A stretch of 64,000 nt of DNA, taken from positions 248,001 through 312,000 of the forward strand of contig NZ_NFZQ01000002.1 of the NCBI RefSeq assembly GCF_002165135.1. Direction: 5' to 3'. The position numbers were made by a program, and so were the translations under genes. Of the stretch, positions 53,292 to 62,094 are shown piece after piece. Below the pieces are notes generated by a model. The model searched no databases, was not told the origin of the DNA, and worked only from the letters and a program-made list of their open reading frames with translations. The DNA comes from Pseudomonas sp. SID14000. Its GTDB lineage: Bacteria > Pseudomonadota > Gammaproteobacteria > Pseudomonadales > Pseudomonadaceae. Positions within the stretch are counted from its first letter, which is position 1, and the number at the start of each line of letters is the position of its first letter.

Positions 53292-53561
53292 ATGGAACGA
53301 ACCATCCTAGGACTCATTGATGCTGGTGAGCCGGTCATTCGCGAAGCTCTACAGGACATTTGTGCGCATCAGGATGTCGAGAGGTCTGGCGCCCCGGCTG
53401 ACTCACTCTATCAGGTGGTGATCGCATGCCAGCTCATGGCCGCCGGGCGTCCTCCGTCGACGATTCAGGGAGCAGGGTTTCAGACCATGAAGCGAGCGAT
53501 GCCAGTCCCCCTGAAGGCTCTGCCTCCTATAATGAGTCGTCTATCAGGACGGAGCAGGGCA
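53292..53561 (+). pseudogene. Small phage-type hypothetical, copy 1
   Basis: ATG at 53292 opens MERTILGLIDAGEPVIREAL...LYQVVIACQLMAAG. It is similar to the following gene (AGEP-I, GAP, L-QV). Instead of ending by itself it stays open into the next gene, so its original stop seems lost. Function unknown. Confidence 0.5.
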
Positions 53562-53787
53562 ATGGACAAGCGCACCTTCATTGGGATGGTCGAGGCTGGC
53601 GAGCCGCTGATCCAGGCAGGCCATCGACGCCATGCGGGAGTACCACCAAGCCCAGGACCGTGGTGCGCCGCCTGAAGAGATCGAACGCTTACGCCTGCTA
53701 GCCGAGTCGCTATTCCAAGCGGTCTCCGATTACCAGTTGCGCGCTGTCGCCAAGGCGAGGGGAAAGGATCTACCGCCCCTTCACTAA
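53562..53787 (+). pseudogene. Small phage-type hypothetical, copy 2, frameshifted
   Basis: ATG 53562 with GGAG gives MDKRTFIGMVEAGEPLIQA; after a 4-base duplication (caggcaggcc) the frame is lost. Skipping those 4 bases restores IDAMREYHQAQDRGAPPEEI ... LRAVAKARGKDLPPLH and a stop at 53785. The intact version is a hypothetical of a kind often met near SOS or phage genes. Confidence 0.65.
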
Positions 53788-54446
53788 ATCGGCTCAATCA
53801 GCTCGGCGCCTTGCTTGCGCACATTGCCAACGGCCGTACTCACCCGGTACCACTCGAATGCTTCAGCCGGCTCCTCCAGGTTGAGCGCCATTTGCTCTGC
53901 CAGCTCCTTGGGCGTGCCTGGCGCCATCCATTCCCGGGCCAGTTCAGGAGAGAGCACCACCGGCCGGCGGTCGTGAACATCGACCATCCCGCCCTGGGCG
54001 TCGGCGGTGATGATCACAAACCCGTCGTGCTCGCTGCCGGTGAACTGGCCGATGCTGGCGCATAGGGTAGGGCGCCCGTCCCGGCGCCGGATGTAGTAGG
54101 GCTGCTTTTTCGGCCCACCCTCATCAACCCATTCGTACCAGCCGTCGATCGGCGTGATGGCCCGGTTTGGCCAGATCGACCGGAAGAATGGGCCGTGTGC
54201 CACTTTCTCGACCCTGGCGTTGATCGGTGTAGCACGGTCGGTGGCCCAATGCGGCCGCCACCCCCACCTCACCAGGTCCGCCCGCGGGCCTGCGTCATCC
54301 ACCCGCAGCACTGCCACCGGCATGGTCGGCGCGACGTTAAACCTGCCAAGCGGCTGGTCACCGACGTTGTTCCTCCAGGCCTCGGGCAGGCTCAGGGTTT
54401 CAACGAAGTCATGTATGCCTCGGTACTGGCTCAACCTTCCACACAT
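53784..54446 (-). CDS. yedK: SOS-response-associated peptidase YedK (SRAP/HMCES)
   Basis: 220 residues. Starts MCGRLSQYRG, giving the catalytic Cys2 that forms a stable crosslink with abasic sites in single-stranded DNA; other marks are RFNVAPTMPV, INARVEKV, the active-site Glu in DGWYEWV and DVHDRRPVVL. The ATG at 54446 must be used, since Cys2 has to be next to the removed Met. A LexA-type box 76 bases upstream fits SOS control. The gene's stop overlaps the frameshifted gene on the other strand. Confidence 0.92.
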   Translation of the reverse strand: MCGRLSQYRGIHDFVETLSLPEAWRNNVGDQPLGRFNVAPTMPVAVLRVDDAGPRADLVRWGWRPHWATDRATPINARVEKVAHGPFFRSIWPNRAITPIDGWYEWVDEGGPKKQPYYIRRRDGRPTLCASIGQFTGSEHDGFVIITADAQGGMVDVHDRRPVVLSPELAREWMAPGTPKELAEQMALNLEEPAEAFEWYRVSTAVGNVRKQGAELIEPI

Positions 54447-54521
54447 GCGTCGCCCTCCTGCTTGAGCAAGCATAGTTCGCCGAACGGTACTGGCGCGGTT
54501 GCTTTGCCTGATGCTGAAATA

Positions 54522-54537
54522 CTGTGTCGATATACAG
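54522..54537. promoter_or_regulatory. LexA (SOS) box
   Basis: CTGTGTCGATATACAG matches the CTG-N10-CAG pattern and 13 of 16 bases of the consensus CTGTATATATATACAG. It lies between divergent yedK and the 97-residue gene at 54551, 13 bases before that ATG, so it probably controls both. Confidence 0.75.
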
Positions 54538-54550
54538 TATTAGGTGCGGT

Positions 54551-54844
54551 ATGTACTTCCTCCTCGTTCGCCGCCGCGTGAATGGCGTGGCCATCCCTTC
54601 CGATCAGCTCAGGAAGATCCAGCCCCTGAGGGCCGACATCCACATCGGTGACCACCACAGTGAGCCGCTGGGGCGGGTTTCAACCCAGGCCTGGGTGTTC
54701 AACCCATCGCCCGGACCAGACATCATCCCCCGGCTGCACGATGCCAAGGTCAACGGCATGGCCCAGCTCGGCATCAACATAAACGGGATCGAGGAGATCG
54801 ACGGTGTGCTGTATGCGCAGTCGTGGTGGTGCAGGAAGGAATGA
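54551..54844 (+). CDS. Putative SOS-controlled small protein
   Basis: 97 residues: MYFLLVRRRVNGVAIPSDQL...LRADIHIGDHHSEPLGRV... and C-terminal INGIEEIDGVLYAQSWWCRK. No family recognised. The ATG lies 13 bases after a LexA box, so expression in the SOS response is likely. A decayed second copy of its middle part follows at 54861. Confidence 0.55.
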   Translation: MYFLLVRRRVNGVAIPSDQLRKIQPLRADIHIGDHHSEPLGRVSTQAWVFNPSPGPDIIPRLHDAKVNGMAQLGININGIEEIDGVLYAQSWWCRKE

Positions 54845-54860
54845 TGGCCGGGCTACCACA

Positions 54861-55040
54861 GGCCTGCGGGCCGATATCCACATCGGCGACTACCACAGTG
54901 AACCGTTGGGCCGGTTTCGACCCAGGCCTGGATATTCAAGTCGTCCGGACCCGAGCCCGACATCATCTCCGGCTGCGCGACGCCAAGGTCAACGGCACGG
55001 CACAGCTCGGTATCAACATCAACGGGATTACCAGATCAAG
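54861..55040 (+). pseudogene. Decayed tandem copy of the 97-residue gene
   Basis: DNA from 54861 to 55040 repeats 54623-54805 in the same order (ctgcgggccgatatccacatcgg vs ctgagggccgacatccacatcgg, down to atcaacgggat); the frame is shifted after the first 20 codons. Confidence 0.7.
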
Positions 55041-55280
55041 CTGTGGAACGGTGGCATTCAACGAGTCGCTTTAACCAAAGGCAGGCTGCGGATGTAACCG
55101 TCCCTCAACTCGGCGCTCAAAAGGTTGATTTTCTCCAAGATGTTGCTGCAAATGTACTATTCTGCTCGCCCGAGGCTGCGATGAGGCTGTCTCCTCTGAC
55201 AAGGGGTAGTAGGCACCCATAAGTTTTCGGAAGTCATGTGAGGCCCCGCAGTGAACTGCCTGGCAAACGAGGAACTACAG

Positions 55281-55739
55281 ATGAAGGAAAAAAGCATCGC
55301 CTCTCAGCGGGTGCTTTTCATCGGCCGAGAGTTATCCATCCCGGAAATCGCCGAGCAAGCGTCAGTATGTTGTGCGGAGATCGCTCAAGCGGCCGAAGAT
55401 CTGGGGCTTGAGGTCGTCGGTCCGTGGGTTTTCGTTTCCCACAAGATCCCTAACAATTCCAGCGACCGTTTTCGGATTGAATTCTGCCTGCCAGTGGAGG
55501 GTAACTTGGAAGGGCAGATCGGAGAGGTTCGTTATCAACTGCTACCGGCTTTACGCTGCATCCGTGAGGATTATCGAGGGCCCCTCAGCGACCTCTTTTC
55601 CCATGGTTATGCGAAGCTCATTGAAGGGGCTCGTGCAGCCGGCTGTAGACTGACCGACGAAAGCCGAGAGGTCTATCATGACTGGCAGGGACCAGATTCA
55701 CTGGACAATTATATAGAACTCCAATTCGGCATCGCCTGA
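55281..55739 (+). CDS. GyrI-like / AraC effector-binding domain protein
   Basis: 152 residues; pattern RVLFIGRELSIPEIAEQASVCC, VVGPWVFVSHK and C-terminal LDNYIELQFGIA fit the stand-alone GyrI-like small-molecule-binding domain (SBM or effector-binding fold). No DNA-binding domain. ATG 55281 with GAGGA 8 bases upstream; an upstream GTG in frame is less likely. Ligand unknown. Confidence 0.6.
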   Translation: MKEKSIASQRVLFIGRELSIPEIAEQASVCCAEIAQAAEDLGLEVVGPWVFVSHKIPNNSSDRFRIEFCLPVEGNLEGQIGEVRYQLLPALRCIREDYRGPLSDLFSHGYAKLIEGARAAGCRLTDESREVYHDWQGPDSLDNYIELQFGIA

Positions 55740-55887
55740 GCATGGCGCAGAATGCTTAGACCTATTGCTTGGGTTGTTCAATTCCGGAGCCCAGCTTGCC
55801 CAACGGGAACGAACTGGGGACTTTCTCACGGGGCCGGCGCTTACACATCCCAATAGGCGTGGATCAGCCCATGTAGGCAACATCCCG

Positions 55888-56054
55888 GGTTCAGCCACAG
55901 CAAAGTAGAGGTGCAGCTGATGGACCTGCGAAAATCTGGTGAGTTTTCAGGGGATTTATTCGCGCTCAAGCAGTCGGTGGCATGTGACCGGCTGATTCAG
56001 GTGCTGGACGACATCAATGAGCGCTGGGGGGCAAACCCTGAGCTACAGACATCA
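55888..56054 (+). pseudogene. umuC: DNA polymerase V UmuC C-terminal fragment
   Basis: Reads GFSHSKVEVQLMDLRKSGEF SGDLFALKQ...CDRLIQVLDDINERWG; this follows the little-finger/C-terminal part of UmuC (S-KAEVLLMDLR...GDLFA...VLD-IN-R-G). The polymerase core is absent and the frame ends in unrelated sequence, so it is a relic, next to other SOS-type genes. Confidence 0.6.
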
Positions 56055-56056
56055 AT

Positions 56057-56086
56057 GAAAGCCCTGGCAACCGCCGGGGCTTTTCG
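56057..56086 (+). terminator. Hairpin after UmuC fragment
   Basis: aaagccctggc-aacc-gccggggcttttc: stem with one mismatch and T run. Confidence 0.65.
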
Positions 56087-56127
56087 TTAGGGTGACCGGG
56101 ATGTGACCGGATCAAAAGGAATTTGAA

Positions 56128-56535
56128 ATGAACCACACAGCCAGCGGGCCGTTTGAAATCACACTCAACCCGGAGCTTTTAAGCAACGCCGCTGAAAAAA
56201 CTGGCCTTGGCCGAATGTCTCTAGACAAGCAATTTCACGGTGAGCTTGAAGCCACCAGTCAAGGTGAGATGTTGTCATTCCGCAGCGGTATTCAAGGTTC
56301 TGCCGGCTACGTTGCCATGGAAACTGTACATGGAGCATTGCACGGTCGCAGAGGTAGCTTCGTACTTCAACACAGTTCGACTATGAGTCGTGGGATACCC
56401 ATTCAGTCCATCACCGTCGTACCTGATTCTGGTACTGACGCGCTTTCCGGGTTAACTGGTAGCATGGTCATCACGATCACCGATGGTCAGCACTCATACA
56501 AATTTGACTACGCGCTACCAGACCATCAAATTTGA
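56128..56535 (+). CDS. DUF3224 domain protein
   Basis: 135 residues, single beta-rich domain with LDKQFHGELEATSQGEML, GYVAMETVHGALHGRRGSFVLQH and the C-terminal GTDALSGLTGSM of the DUF3224/AOC-barrel-like family. ATG 56128, AAAAGGA upstream. Function unknown. Confidence 0.78.
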   Translation: MNHTASGPFEITLNPELLSNAAEKTGLGRMSLDKQFHGELEATSQGEMLSFRSGIQGSAGYVAMETVHGALHGRRGSFVLQHSSTMSRGIPIQSITVVPDSGTDALSGLTGSMVITITDGQHSYKFDYALPDHQI

Positions 56536-57317
56536 TTGTCGTTGGCTAGCAGGCGGCTCGGTCGGAGCAAACAGTGCCGCTCTGGCAGGAGAACGCCGAG
56601 TATCAGGCTCGGCTCTTGCATTTGGCGGCTGATCTGGAACTGATCCAGGCGGCGTTCCACGAATTCTGATATCACGATTTCGTGGCGCTCAGCACTAAGG
56701 AAGTGGCGGGCCGCTTCAGGCCCTGGTTCATGGATTCGATGGATCATCAGAGTTACGGCCTCTCCGTTTTCCTCGACTTCGGCCCGTTCCATGATCTCTC
56801 CCAGTGCCTGCCTGGTGCCTGGCCTGGTACCAAGGCCGACTGGGCATTGAGTTTGGTCAGCCAGGCCGATGGCAAGCTCAACATTTGACCGTTCGCAGCT
56901 GATCGATCCGCGTCATATGGTCAACGCTAGCACTAGCTGACCGCGCTGCTTGGTATCTACGAGGAGGGGCGGGCAGCCAAGGCCAAGACTAAGGGTGAGC
57001 TGCTCACAAGGTTCAGTACCTTCGGCGGGAGACGGCGGCAGGAGCGGCAATCTGCTGTTGCCGGTACCGGCCGGAACATGCTGATGGCGTTGGGCGGTGG
57101 CTGTGGCATCTGGTTGAATGCCGGCCAGTACCGCCCGCTGCTGGCCCAGGCCCTGGACGATTTACCGCCTCGGGCTGGGCCACGATCATAAAATGCAACG
57201 GCGGCAAAAAGGGCAAGGCAAATAGCACAGGTAAGGAAAAGAAAGTTGCCATACCGCTCAAGGCGGTGGCCTTGTACTTGCCTTGAATGCCAGCCGATAT
57301 TGTATTTGCGATGCTCG
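56536..57317. other. Degenerate accessory DNA, no intact gene
   Basis: Open plus-strand pieces in series (VPLWQENAEYQARLLHLAAD..., then after stops ALLGIYEEGRAAKAKTKGE..., then LAQALDDLPPRAGPRS) look like a broken phage-type hypothetical. Minus frame 56526-56792 lacks a ribosome site. I call none of them. Confidence 0.5.
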
Positions 57318-58460
57318 CTATAATGTTGGTGATGGTACGTTGGCTTTGTTTGTCAGTGACTTGGAAATATAGTTGCTGAGTCGTATTGATGGTTCATCTA
57401 TCAGTAGGGTGAACGCATAGGATACTCCTACTGTTACCGGAAGCAGAATGGTCATGGCGACTATCAGTGATGTGCCGTAACCGAAGGATGAGAAATGAAT
57501 TATGATAAATGATCCAAGAAAACCGAGAATGGTAAAGTGGATTAGGTACATGGAGTATGAAATTCTTCCAAGGAAGGCGCAGGTCCTGGTCATTAACGCG
57601 CGTTGGAGTGATGGTAGTCCAGGAAGTGCAATGATGCACAAGAAGGCTCCTGCGATATGGGAAATAACAAAAATATTTTTCATGGGGATTGAGGAAATTG
57701 GTCGCCATATCAAGAGTTCCTGGCCAACATATGGGAATGTGCCTAAATAGAGGCCGACCATGAGAGCGATGATCGACGCCGATCGATTCATAACTGCACG
57801 ATATCCAATGACTAGGTCTGCTGCTAAGGTTCCGAGTACAAAACCGAGCAGGTAGGAATCTTTCAGGATGACTACGAGGGCTGTATAGGCAATGATTCTC
57901 GCTCGGTACCTCCCCAGGATTGGCAGGAGGGCGAATACCCCAAATGAACCTATGAGTTCAGTGCGAATTGTCCAAAGGACCCGGTTGTAGTCTTGCTCGG
58001 CGAATAGAAACGCCCCTATTAGCCCTTGCCATACTGCTGTCGTGATGCTGTTAAAACCTGAAAAATATTCCTTTTTAGGGTATCCGGATAATTCGGTTGT
58101 GGCTGCAAAGTTTGAGCCGAATGCAATGTAGATGAGGCAGGGTATCAATGTGGATGCCAGTGCTGGTATTGCCAGTCTGGGGTATCTCTTGATTGCTGCT
58201 TTCAAATACCACGTTGAATTTTTGTTGCTGAAGAAAGGTGCCGCAAGAACAAAGCCGCTGAGGACGAAAAATATTGCTACCGCAAAGTTTCCGTTGAATA
58301 TCAGGTTGAGCGGTGATGCCGATATCAGCGACTCACCAAAATGGTCAGGTGCTGTTCGGAGAAAGGCAGCAGGCAGATATAGCTGTACGAAGTGGCAGAA
58401 AACTACAGCTAGCGCCGCCAATCCGCGCAGCCCATCAAGATGTGAGTAACGTTCGTTCAT
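57318..58460 (-). CDS. Acyltransferase 3 family membrane protein (OafA/YrhL-like)
   Basis: 380 residues, about ten membrane segments. N-terminal SHLDGLRGLAALAVVFCHF carries the conserved R and the catalytic H of the family; FFVLSGFVLA and WTIRTELIGSF follow. Such proteins O-acetylate LPS O-antigen, peptidoglycan or other glycans. ATG 58460 has GGAAGG upstream. A/T-richer than the core genome; likely acquired. Target glycan unknown. Confidence 0.87.
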   Translation of the reverse strand: MNERYSHLDGLRGLAALAVVFCHFVQLYLPAAFLRTAPDHFGESLISASPLNLIFNGNFAVAIFFVLSGFVLAAPFFSNKNSTWYLKAAIKRYPRLAIPALASTLIPCLIYIAFGSNFAATTELSGYPKKEYFSGFNSITTAVWQGLIGAFLFAEQDYNRVLWTIRTELIGSFGVFALLPILGRYRARIIAYTALVVILKDSYLLGFVLGTLAADLVIGYRAVMNRSASIIALMVGLYLGTFPYVGQELLIWRPISSIPMKNIFVISHIAGAFLCIIALPGLPSLQRALMTRTCAFLGRISYSMYLIHFTILGFLGSFIIIHFSSFGYGTSLIVAMTILLPVTVGVSYAFTLLIDEPSIRLSNYISKSLTNKANVPSPTL

Positions 58461-58624
58461 CGGTAAGCCTTCCATTAGACCGCGCGATTGTATTCGCAAC
58501 ACCTGGGTTTTCCCAATTCTTCGGGCACTGCAATCAGCGGAAGCGCAGTTTTGTGCATCCGTCCCAAGGCCCGCAAACCGGGTTTTTCAGCGGCAGAAAA
58601 CCATGGATCGACTTACTGAGGCCC

Positions 58625-59101
58625 TAGTGTGGTGTTTCAGAAGTACCACTAAAAATTTGAGCTAGGCCCTGTAGATCATCACTCAAGCTCCGCAAGGGCC
58701 CCCAATTCCTCGCGTTCTTGAGAGAAATTCACGCATCAGCCCTGCTGAGATGCCGATTCACCTGATCATGGATAACTACGCAACACACAAAACCGACAAG
58801 GTCAGGGCATGGCTTGCGGCGCGGCCGCGCTACAACATCCACTTCACGCCGACTTCGGCGTCATGGCTGAATCTGGTTGAGCGGTTTTTCTCAACGCTGA
58901 GCGAGAAGTGGATCAAGCGCCAGGCACATGTCAGCGTTAAAGATCTTGAAGCGTCGATCGAGCACTACCTGGAAACCTACAACCAAAACCCGAAGCCATC
59001 TCGGTGGCATAAACAGGCCGAGGGCATCCTTGCCTCAGTCGCCTGTGCAGCACGGGCACTGGACAAGTAATTTTCAGCAGTGCTTCTGAAACACCACACT
59101 A
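58625..59101 (+). mobile_element. IS630-family element with internal deletion
   Basis: Terminal inverted repeats (58625-58657 and 59069-59101, 29 of 33 identical, starting tagtgtggtgtttcagaag) enclose 477 bases, about half of a usual IS630 element. The ends begin and finish at TA, the IS630 target. Contents are only the transposase 3' end. Confidence 0.85.
58695..59070 (+). pseudogene. IS630 transposase C-terminal remnant
   Basis: FLREIHAS, then a frameshift, then PAEMPIHLIMDNYATHKTDK ... FTPTSASWLNLVERFFSTLS, with the second catalytic Asp (MDN) and the Glu (LVE) of the DDE triad. The N-terminal half with the first Asp is missing. The open part from 58750 reaches a stop at 59068-59070. Not functional by itself. 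Confidence 0.85.
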
Positions 59102-59302
59102 GTGCGTCCGCAACCACTCATCTGCTACATCACCCATGGTGGACGGGGCGCCACTCTTGATCCAGGACATGAAGGCGCGATCGAACTTGAAACCAGCGCC
59201 ACATTCCCTCACCAGGAACTGCCGGACCTTCTGCGTGTTGCGGTAGTTGCTGTCGAGCGGAGTAGTGCGGGTAATCGGTCCAGCGTGCCAGTCGAAGCTC
59301 AT
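59099..59302 (-). CDS. DUF6434-like protein, truncated at IS end
   Basis: 67 residues: MSFDWHAGPITRTTPLDSNY ... KVRQFLVRECGAGFKFDRAF, MSWIKSG...TMGDVADEW; fits the DUF6434 domain (from memory). ATG 59302 has AAGGAAAGGG upstream. The stop codon (59099-59101) is the TA plus C of the IS630 terminus, so the original C-terminus was probably lost on insertion. Confidence 0.65.
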   Translation of the reverse strand: MSFDWHAGPITRTTPLDSNYRNTQKVRQFLVRECGAGFKFDRAFMSWIKSGAPSTMGDVADEWLRTH

Positions 59303-59642
59303 TTCCCTTTCCTTGGATGGCGAGTCAGCCAGGAGCCTAGCACTGCTCGCGCTACATGACACTGATACGCCGAATTGTGGCGCTAACAACTGAGGTAATG
59401 GCGTGAAGTTCTTCATGCCCGGCGCGCTCCGTGGCTATGACGCGCTGGTGGTGGCCTACTTTGGTACGCCCTATCGGGGACGGTCGACGCATCTGCAATC
59501 GTCCTCGATGGTGGCAAGCTCATGATGATTGTTGTAGGCGACATCGGCCTGTGGAAATGGATATGGGCGCATCCGCCGAGAAGGCCGTCGAGATGGGGCA
59601 GGCGAGATACCACCTTGGTCGACCTGCCGGAGCTTGTCGTGC
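59303..59642. other. Intergenic region, nothing supported
   Basis: Overlapping open stretches on both strands, none with ribosome site or family. May be decayed element DNA. Confidence 0.45.
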
Positions 59643-59671
59643 TTGCTGAAACGTTTCTTCGTGGCTATAAA
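59643..59671 (+). promoter_or_regulatory. Candidate promoter of DUF4432 gene
   Basis: TTGCTG (59643-59648), 17-base spacer, TATAAA (59666-59671), 29 bases before the ATG. Confidence 0.5.
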
Positions 59672-59700
59672 AGGGCACAACTCCAAGAAAGGCTACTGCC

Positions 59701-60915
59701 ATGCCCCTACTCAAACTCTTCGTTGCTTTCAGCGCCCTGTCTGCTGCCTCCCACGCCATGGCCTGGGATTACGTCCTGCTCGATACCGACAAAGCCGCCC
59801 AGAATTGGCAAATCACTAGCCAGCTACTTGGCGTAAAAACCGACAAGCCCTTCAGCGTTACCCTGCGCACCTTGCACGGTGGTCGGCAAGAGGGTGTCAG
59901 CATCGTCGACATCGATAACGGTACGATGAAGCTTTCGGTAGTACCGACTCGCGGAATGAACGTATTGCAGGCTTCGGTCGGTAATGTGCGCATGGGCTGG
60001 GACTCGCCGGTCAAGGAAGTGGTCAACCCGTCCTTCATCGAACTCAATGGGCGCAATGGTCTGGGCTGGCTGGAAGGTTTCAACGAGCTGGTCGCTCGCT
60101 GCGGTTACGAATGGGTCGGCCACCCCGGCATCGACAACGGCGAACTGCTGACCCTGCACGGTCGGGCCGCCAACATTCCCGCGAACAAAGTCACCCTGCA
60201 CATCGATGAGAAACCACCGTACGCCATCACTTTGCGTGGTGAACTGAAAGAGCAGGCGTTCAAGAAGGTCGATTTCTCCGTCGTGACCGAATTGGTCACC
60301 GAACCTGGCAGCGTGATGTTCGCCCTCAACGACACCCTGACCAACAACGGCGACTATCCAAAGGAATACCAGGCGCTCTATCACAGTAACTTCAGCACCC
60401 CGTTCCTGGAGCAGGGCGCTCGTTTCGCCGCGCCGGTGAAACAGGTATCGCCGTTCAATGACAAGGCCAGGGGTGATCTGCCTGATTGGCAAACCTACCG
60501 AGCACCCACCAAGGACTATGACGAGACGGTTTACAACGTGGTGCCTTATGCTGATGCCCAGGGCAATACGTTGGCCGTGTTGCATGACAAGGCTGGCAGT
60601 CTGGGGGTTTCGGTCGGCTTCAATACTCGGACGTTGCCGGTATTTTCCCTGTGGAAGAATACCGATACCCAAGGCCAGGGCTATGTCACGGGGCTGGAGC
60701 CGGGGACGAGTTTTTCCTACAACCGGCGTTACCAGAGGCCACTGAATCTGGTGCCGACAATCGGACCGAAGGAACACAGGCAGTTCCATATCAGCTACAG
60801 CTTGCTGGCGGACAAGGTGGCGGTGGACAAGGCCCTGAAGCAGGTGAGCGAGATTCAGGATGGGCGCGAAACCGAAGTGCGGCAGACGCCATTGGTTGAT
60901 CTGACCAAGGGGTAA
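59701..60915 (+). CDS. Periplasmic DUF4432 / aldose-epimerase-like protein
   Basis: 404 residues. Signal peptide (MPLLKLFVAFSALSAASHAM) then a galactose-mutarotase-like beta-sandwich: LSVVPTRGMNVLQASVGN, GLGWLEGFNELVARCGYEWVG, HGRAANIPA, EYQALYHSNF. The DUF4432 family is related to aldose 1-epimerases; the two histidines (LTLHGRAAN, LYHSNF) could act as the epimerase pair. Substrate unknown. ATG 59701 with AAAGG upstream. Confidence 0.83.
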   Translation: MPLLKLFVAFSALSAASHAMAWDYVLLDTDKAAQNWQITSQLLGVKTDKPFSVTLRTLHGGRQEGVSIVDIDNGTMKLSVVPTRGMNVLQASVGNVRMGWDSPVKEVVNPSFIELNGRNGLGWLEGFNELVARCGYEWVGHPGIDNGELLTLHGRAANIPANKVTLHIDEKPPYAITLRGELKEQAFKKVDFSVVTELVTEPGSVMFALNDTLTNNGDYPKEYQALYHSNFSTPFLEQGARFAAPVKQVSPFNDKARGDLPDWQTYRAPTKDYDETVYNVVPYADAQGNTLAVLHDKAGSLGVSVGFNTRTLPVFSLWKNTDTQGQGYVTGLEPGTSFSYNRRYQRPLNLVPTIGPKEHRQFHISYSLLADKVAVDKALKQVSEIQDGRETEVRQTPLVDLTKG

Positions 60916-61036
60916 TGCCGGCCAGAGCATGTCGGCCGATGTTGCAAAGCATCGGCCAGATGTTCACGTCCGATCCTGTGGACGTATTCTAGGTCTATCA
61001 AGTTGTTGGTTTCATGCCTTTACTGAACGGCTGCTT

Positions 61037-61588
61037 TCAACCTATCGACCTGCCAAGCCACTCAGCTCGTGTCATCTCCCAAATTTCGACGCGCATCAGC
61101 CCGCAGACAAATTCACCTTCTCGTGCGCCCACCATGCGCATACCCTCGTACTCTGAGACCCTGCGGGACGCGTGGTTGGCAACCGCTTTGGGAACCTGCA
61201 TCACTGGGCGTGACAATGTCTCGAACCAATACGCGTTGATGATCCGACATGCCTCACGCATGTAGCCTTTTCCCCACCACTGCGGCGCAAGCCAGAAGCC
61301 TCTGTTGTTACCAGGCTGTTCAAACAAACTGATGCTGCCAATGGTGCGCTCGGCATCGTTGCGCATGCGGATCATCCAATGCCATTCACGACGCGCTGCC
61401 ATGGCCGGCAGGGCGAAATCGCGCACATAGACCAGTGCTCCATCTTCTGGATACGGCCATGGGACACGACGATCCAGATAGCGCACTACCTCCCATTGCG
61501 GAAACAACTCCTGGATGATGGGGGCGTCCTGCAATTGGAGTGGCGTGAGAACAAGACGATCGGTGAACAGCGTCGGAAGGCGATCCAT
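61037..61588 (-). CDS. GNAT acetyltransferase, RimJ/RimL type
   Basis: 183 residues: FTDRLVLTPLQLQDAPIIQE start typical of the RimJ/L branch, WHWMIRMRNDAERTIGSISL, acetyl-CoA loop APQWWGKGYMREA. Could acetylate a protein N-terminus or a small amine. ATG 61588. No close operon partner. Confidence 0.87.
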   Translation of the reverse strand: MDRLPTLFTDRLVLTPLQLQDAPIIQELFPQWEVVRYLDRRVPWPYPEDGALVYVRDFALPAMAARREWHWMIRMRNDAERTIGSISLFEQPGNNRGFWLAPQWWGKGYMREACRIINAYWFETLSRPVMQVPKAVANHASRRVSEYEGMRMVGAREGEFVCGLMRVEIWEMTRAEWLGRSIG

Positions 61589-62094
61589 GGCATGCGTTCC
61601 TGGGCATCCTTGTGGTTGCTTTCAATGGTCTGTGATGGATTCGTTTGTGTCGAGCGTTCATTAACGGGGTGATTTGAGGATGGTCGCAACTGGCTGCATT
61701 GTCTCGACAGCGCTCATCTACAACCGTCTGCTTTCGACCCAGACCATAAAGACGGATGAGCTGATCGACAGGTGTGACAATCTGGAGCCGTCCGAGAATG
61801 GCGCCTCTGATAGCCGCCAGTCGCGGACGATTGCTACCGACCCAGCCCTCCGTGAGGGGCTGCAGCCCTGTGTGTTGCGGCTGCTTCTTCAGGCCGCCTT
61901 CAGTGCCCCGAAGGAACGCTTGTGCTAGCCCCAGGCAGCCCCCTAGAATGACGCCCCGGTCGGCCGGATCAGCCGACTGTCTCTCCATCCGCGAACAAGG
62001 AGGTGCCCTATGACCCAGTTTCCAATGATGTGTCCGTTAATGAACCGTCAACGAAATTCTGGAGGGGCCCTTGCTGCCCCGCGGAGAATCCAAC
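61589..62094. other. Intergenic region between GNAT genes
   Basis: 506 bases; open stretches on both strands (61674-61928 plus, 61700-61988 minus) lack ribosome sites and family marks. The promoter of the second GNAT gene should lie near the right end. Confidence 0.45.

Noticed and set aside
56526..56792. 88-codon minus-strand frame after DUF3224
   Set aside because: No ribosome site or family marks; lies in decayed accessory DNA.
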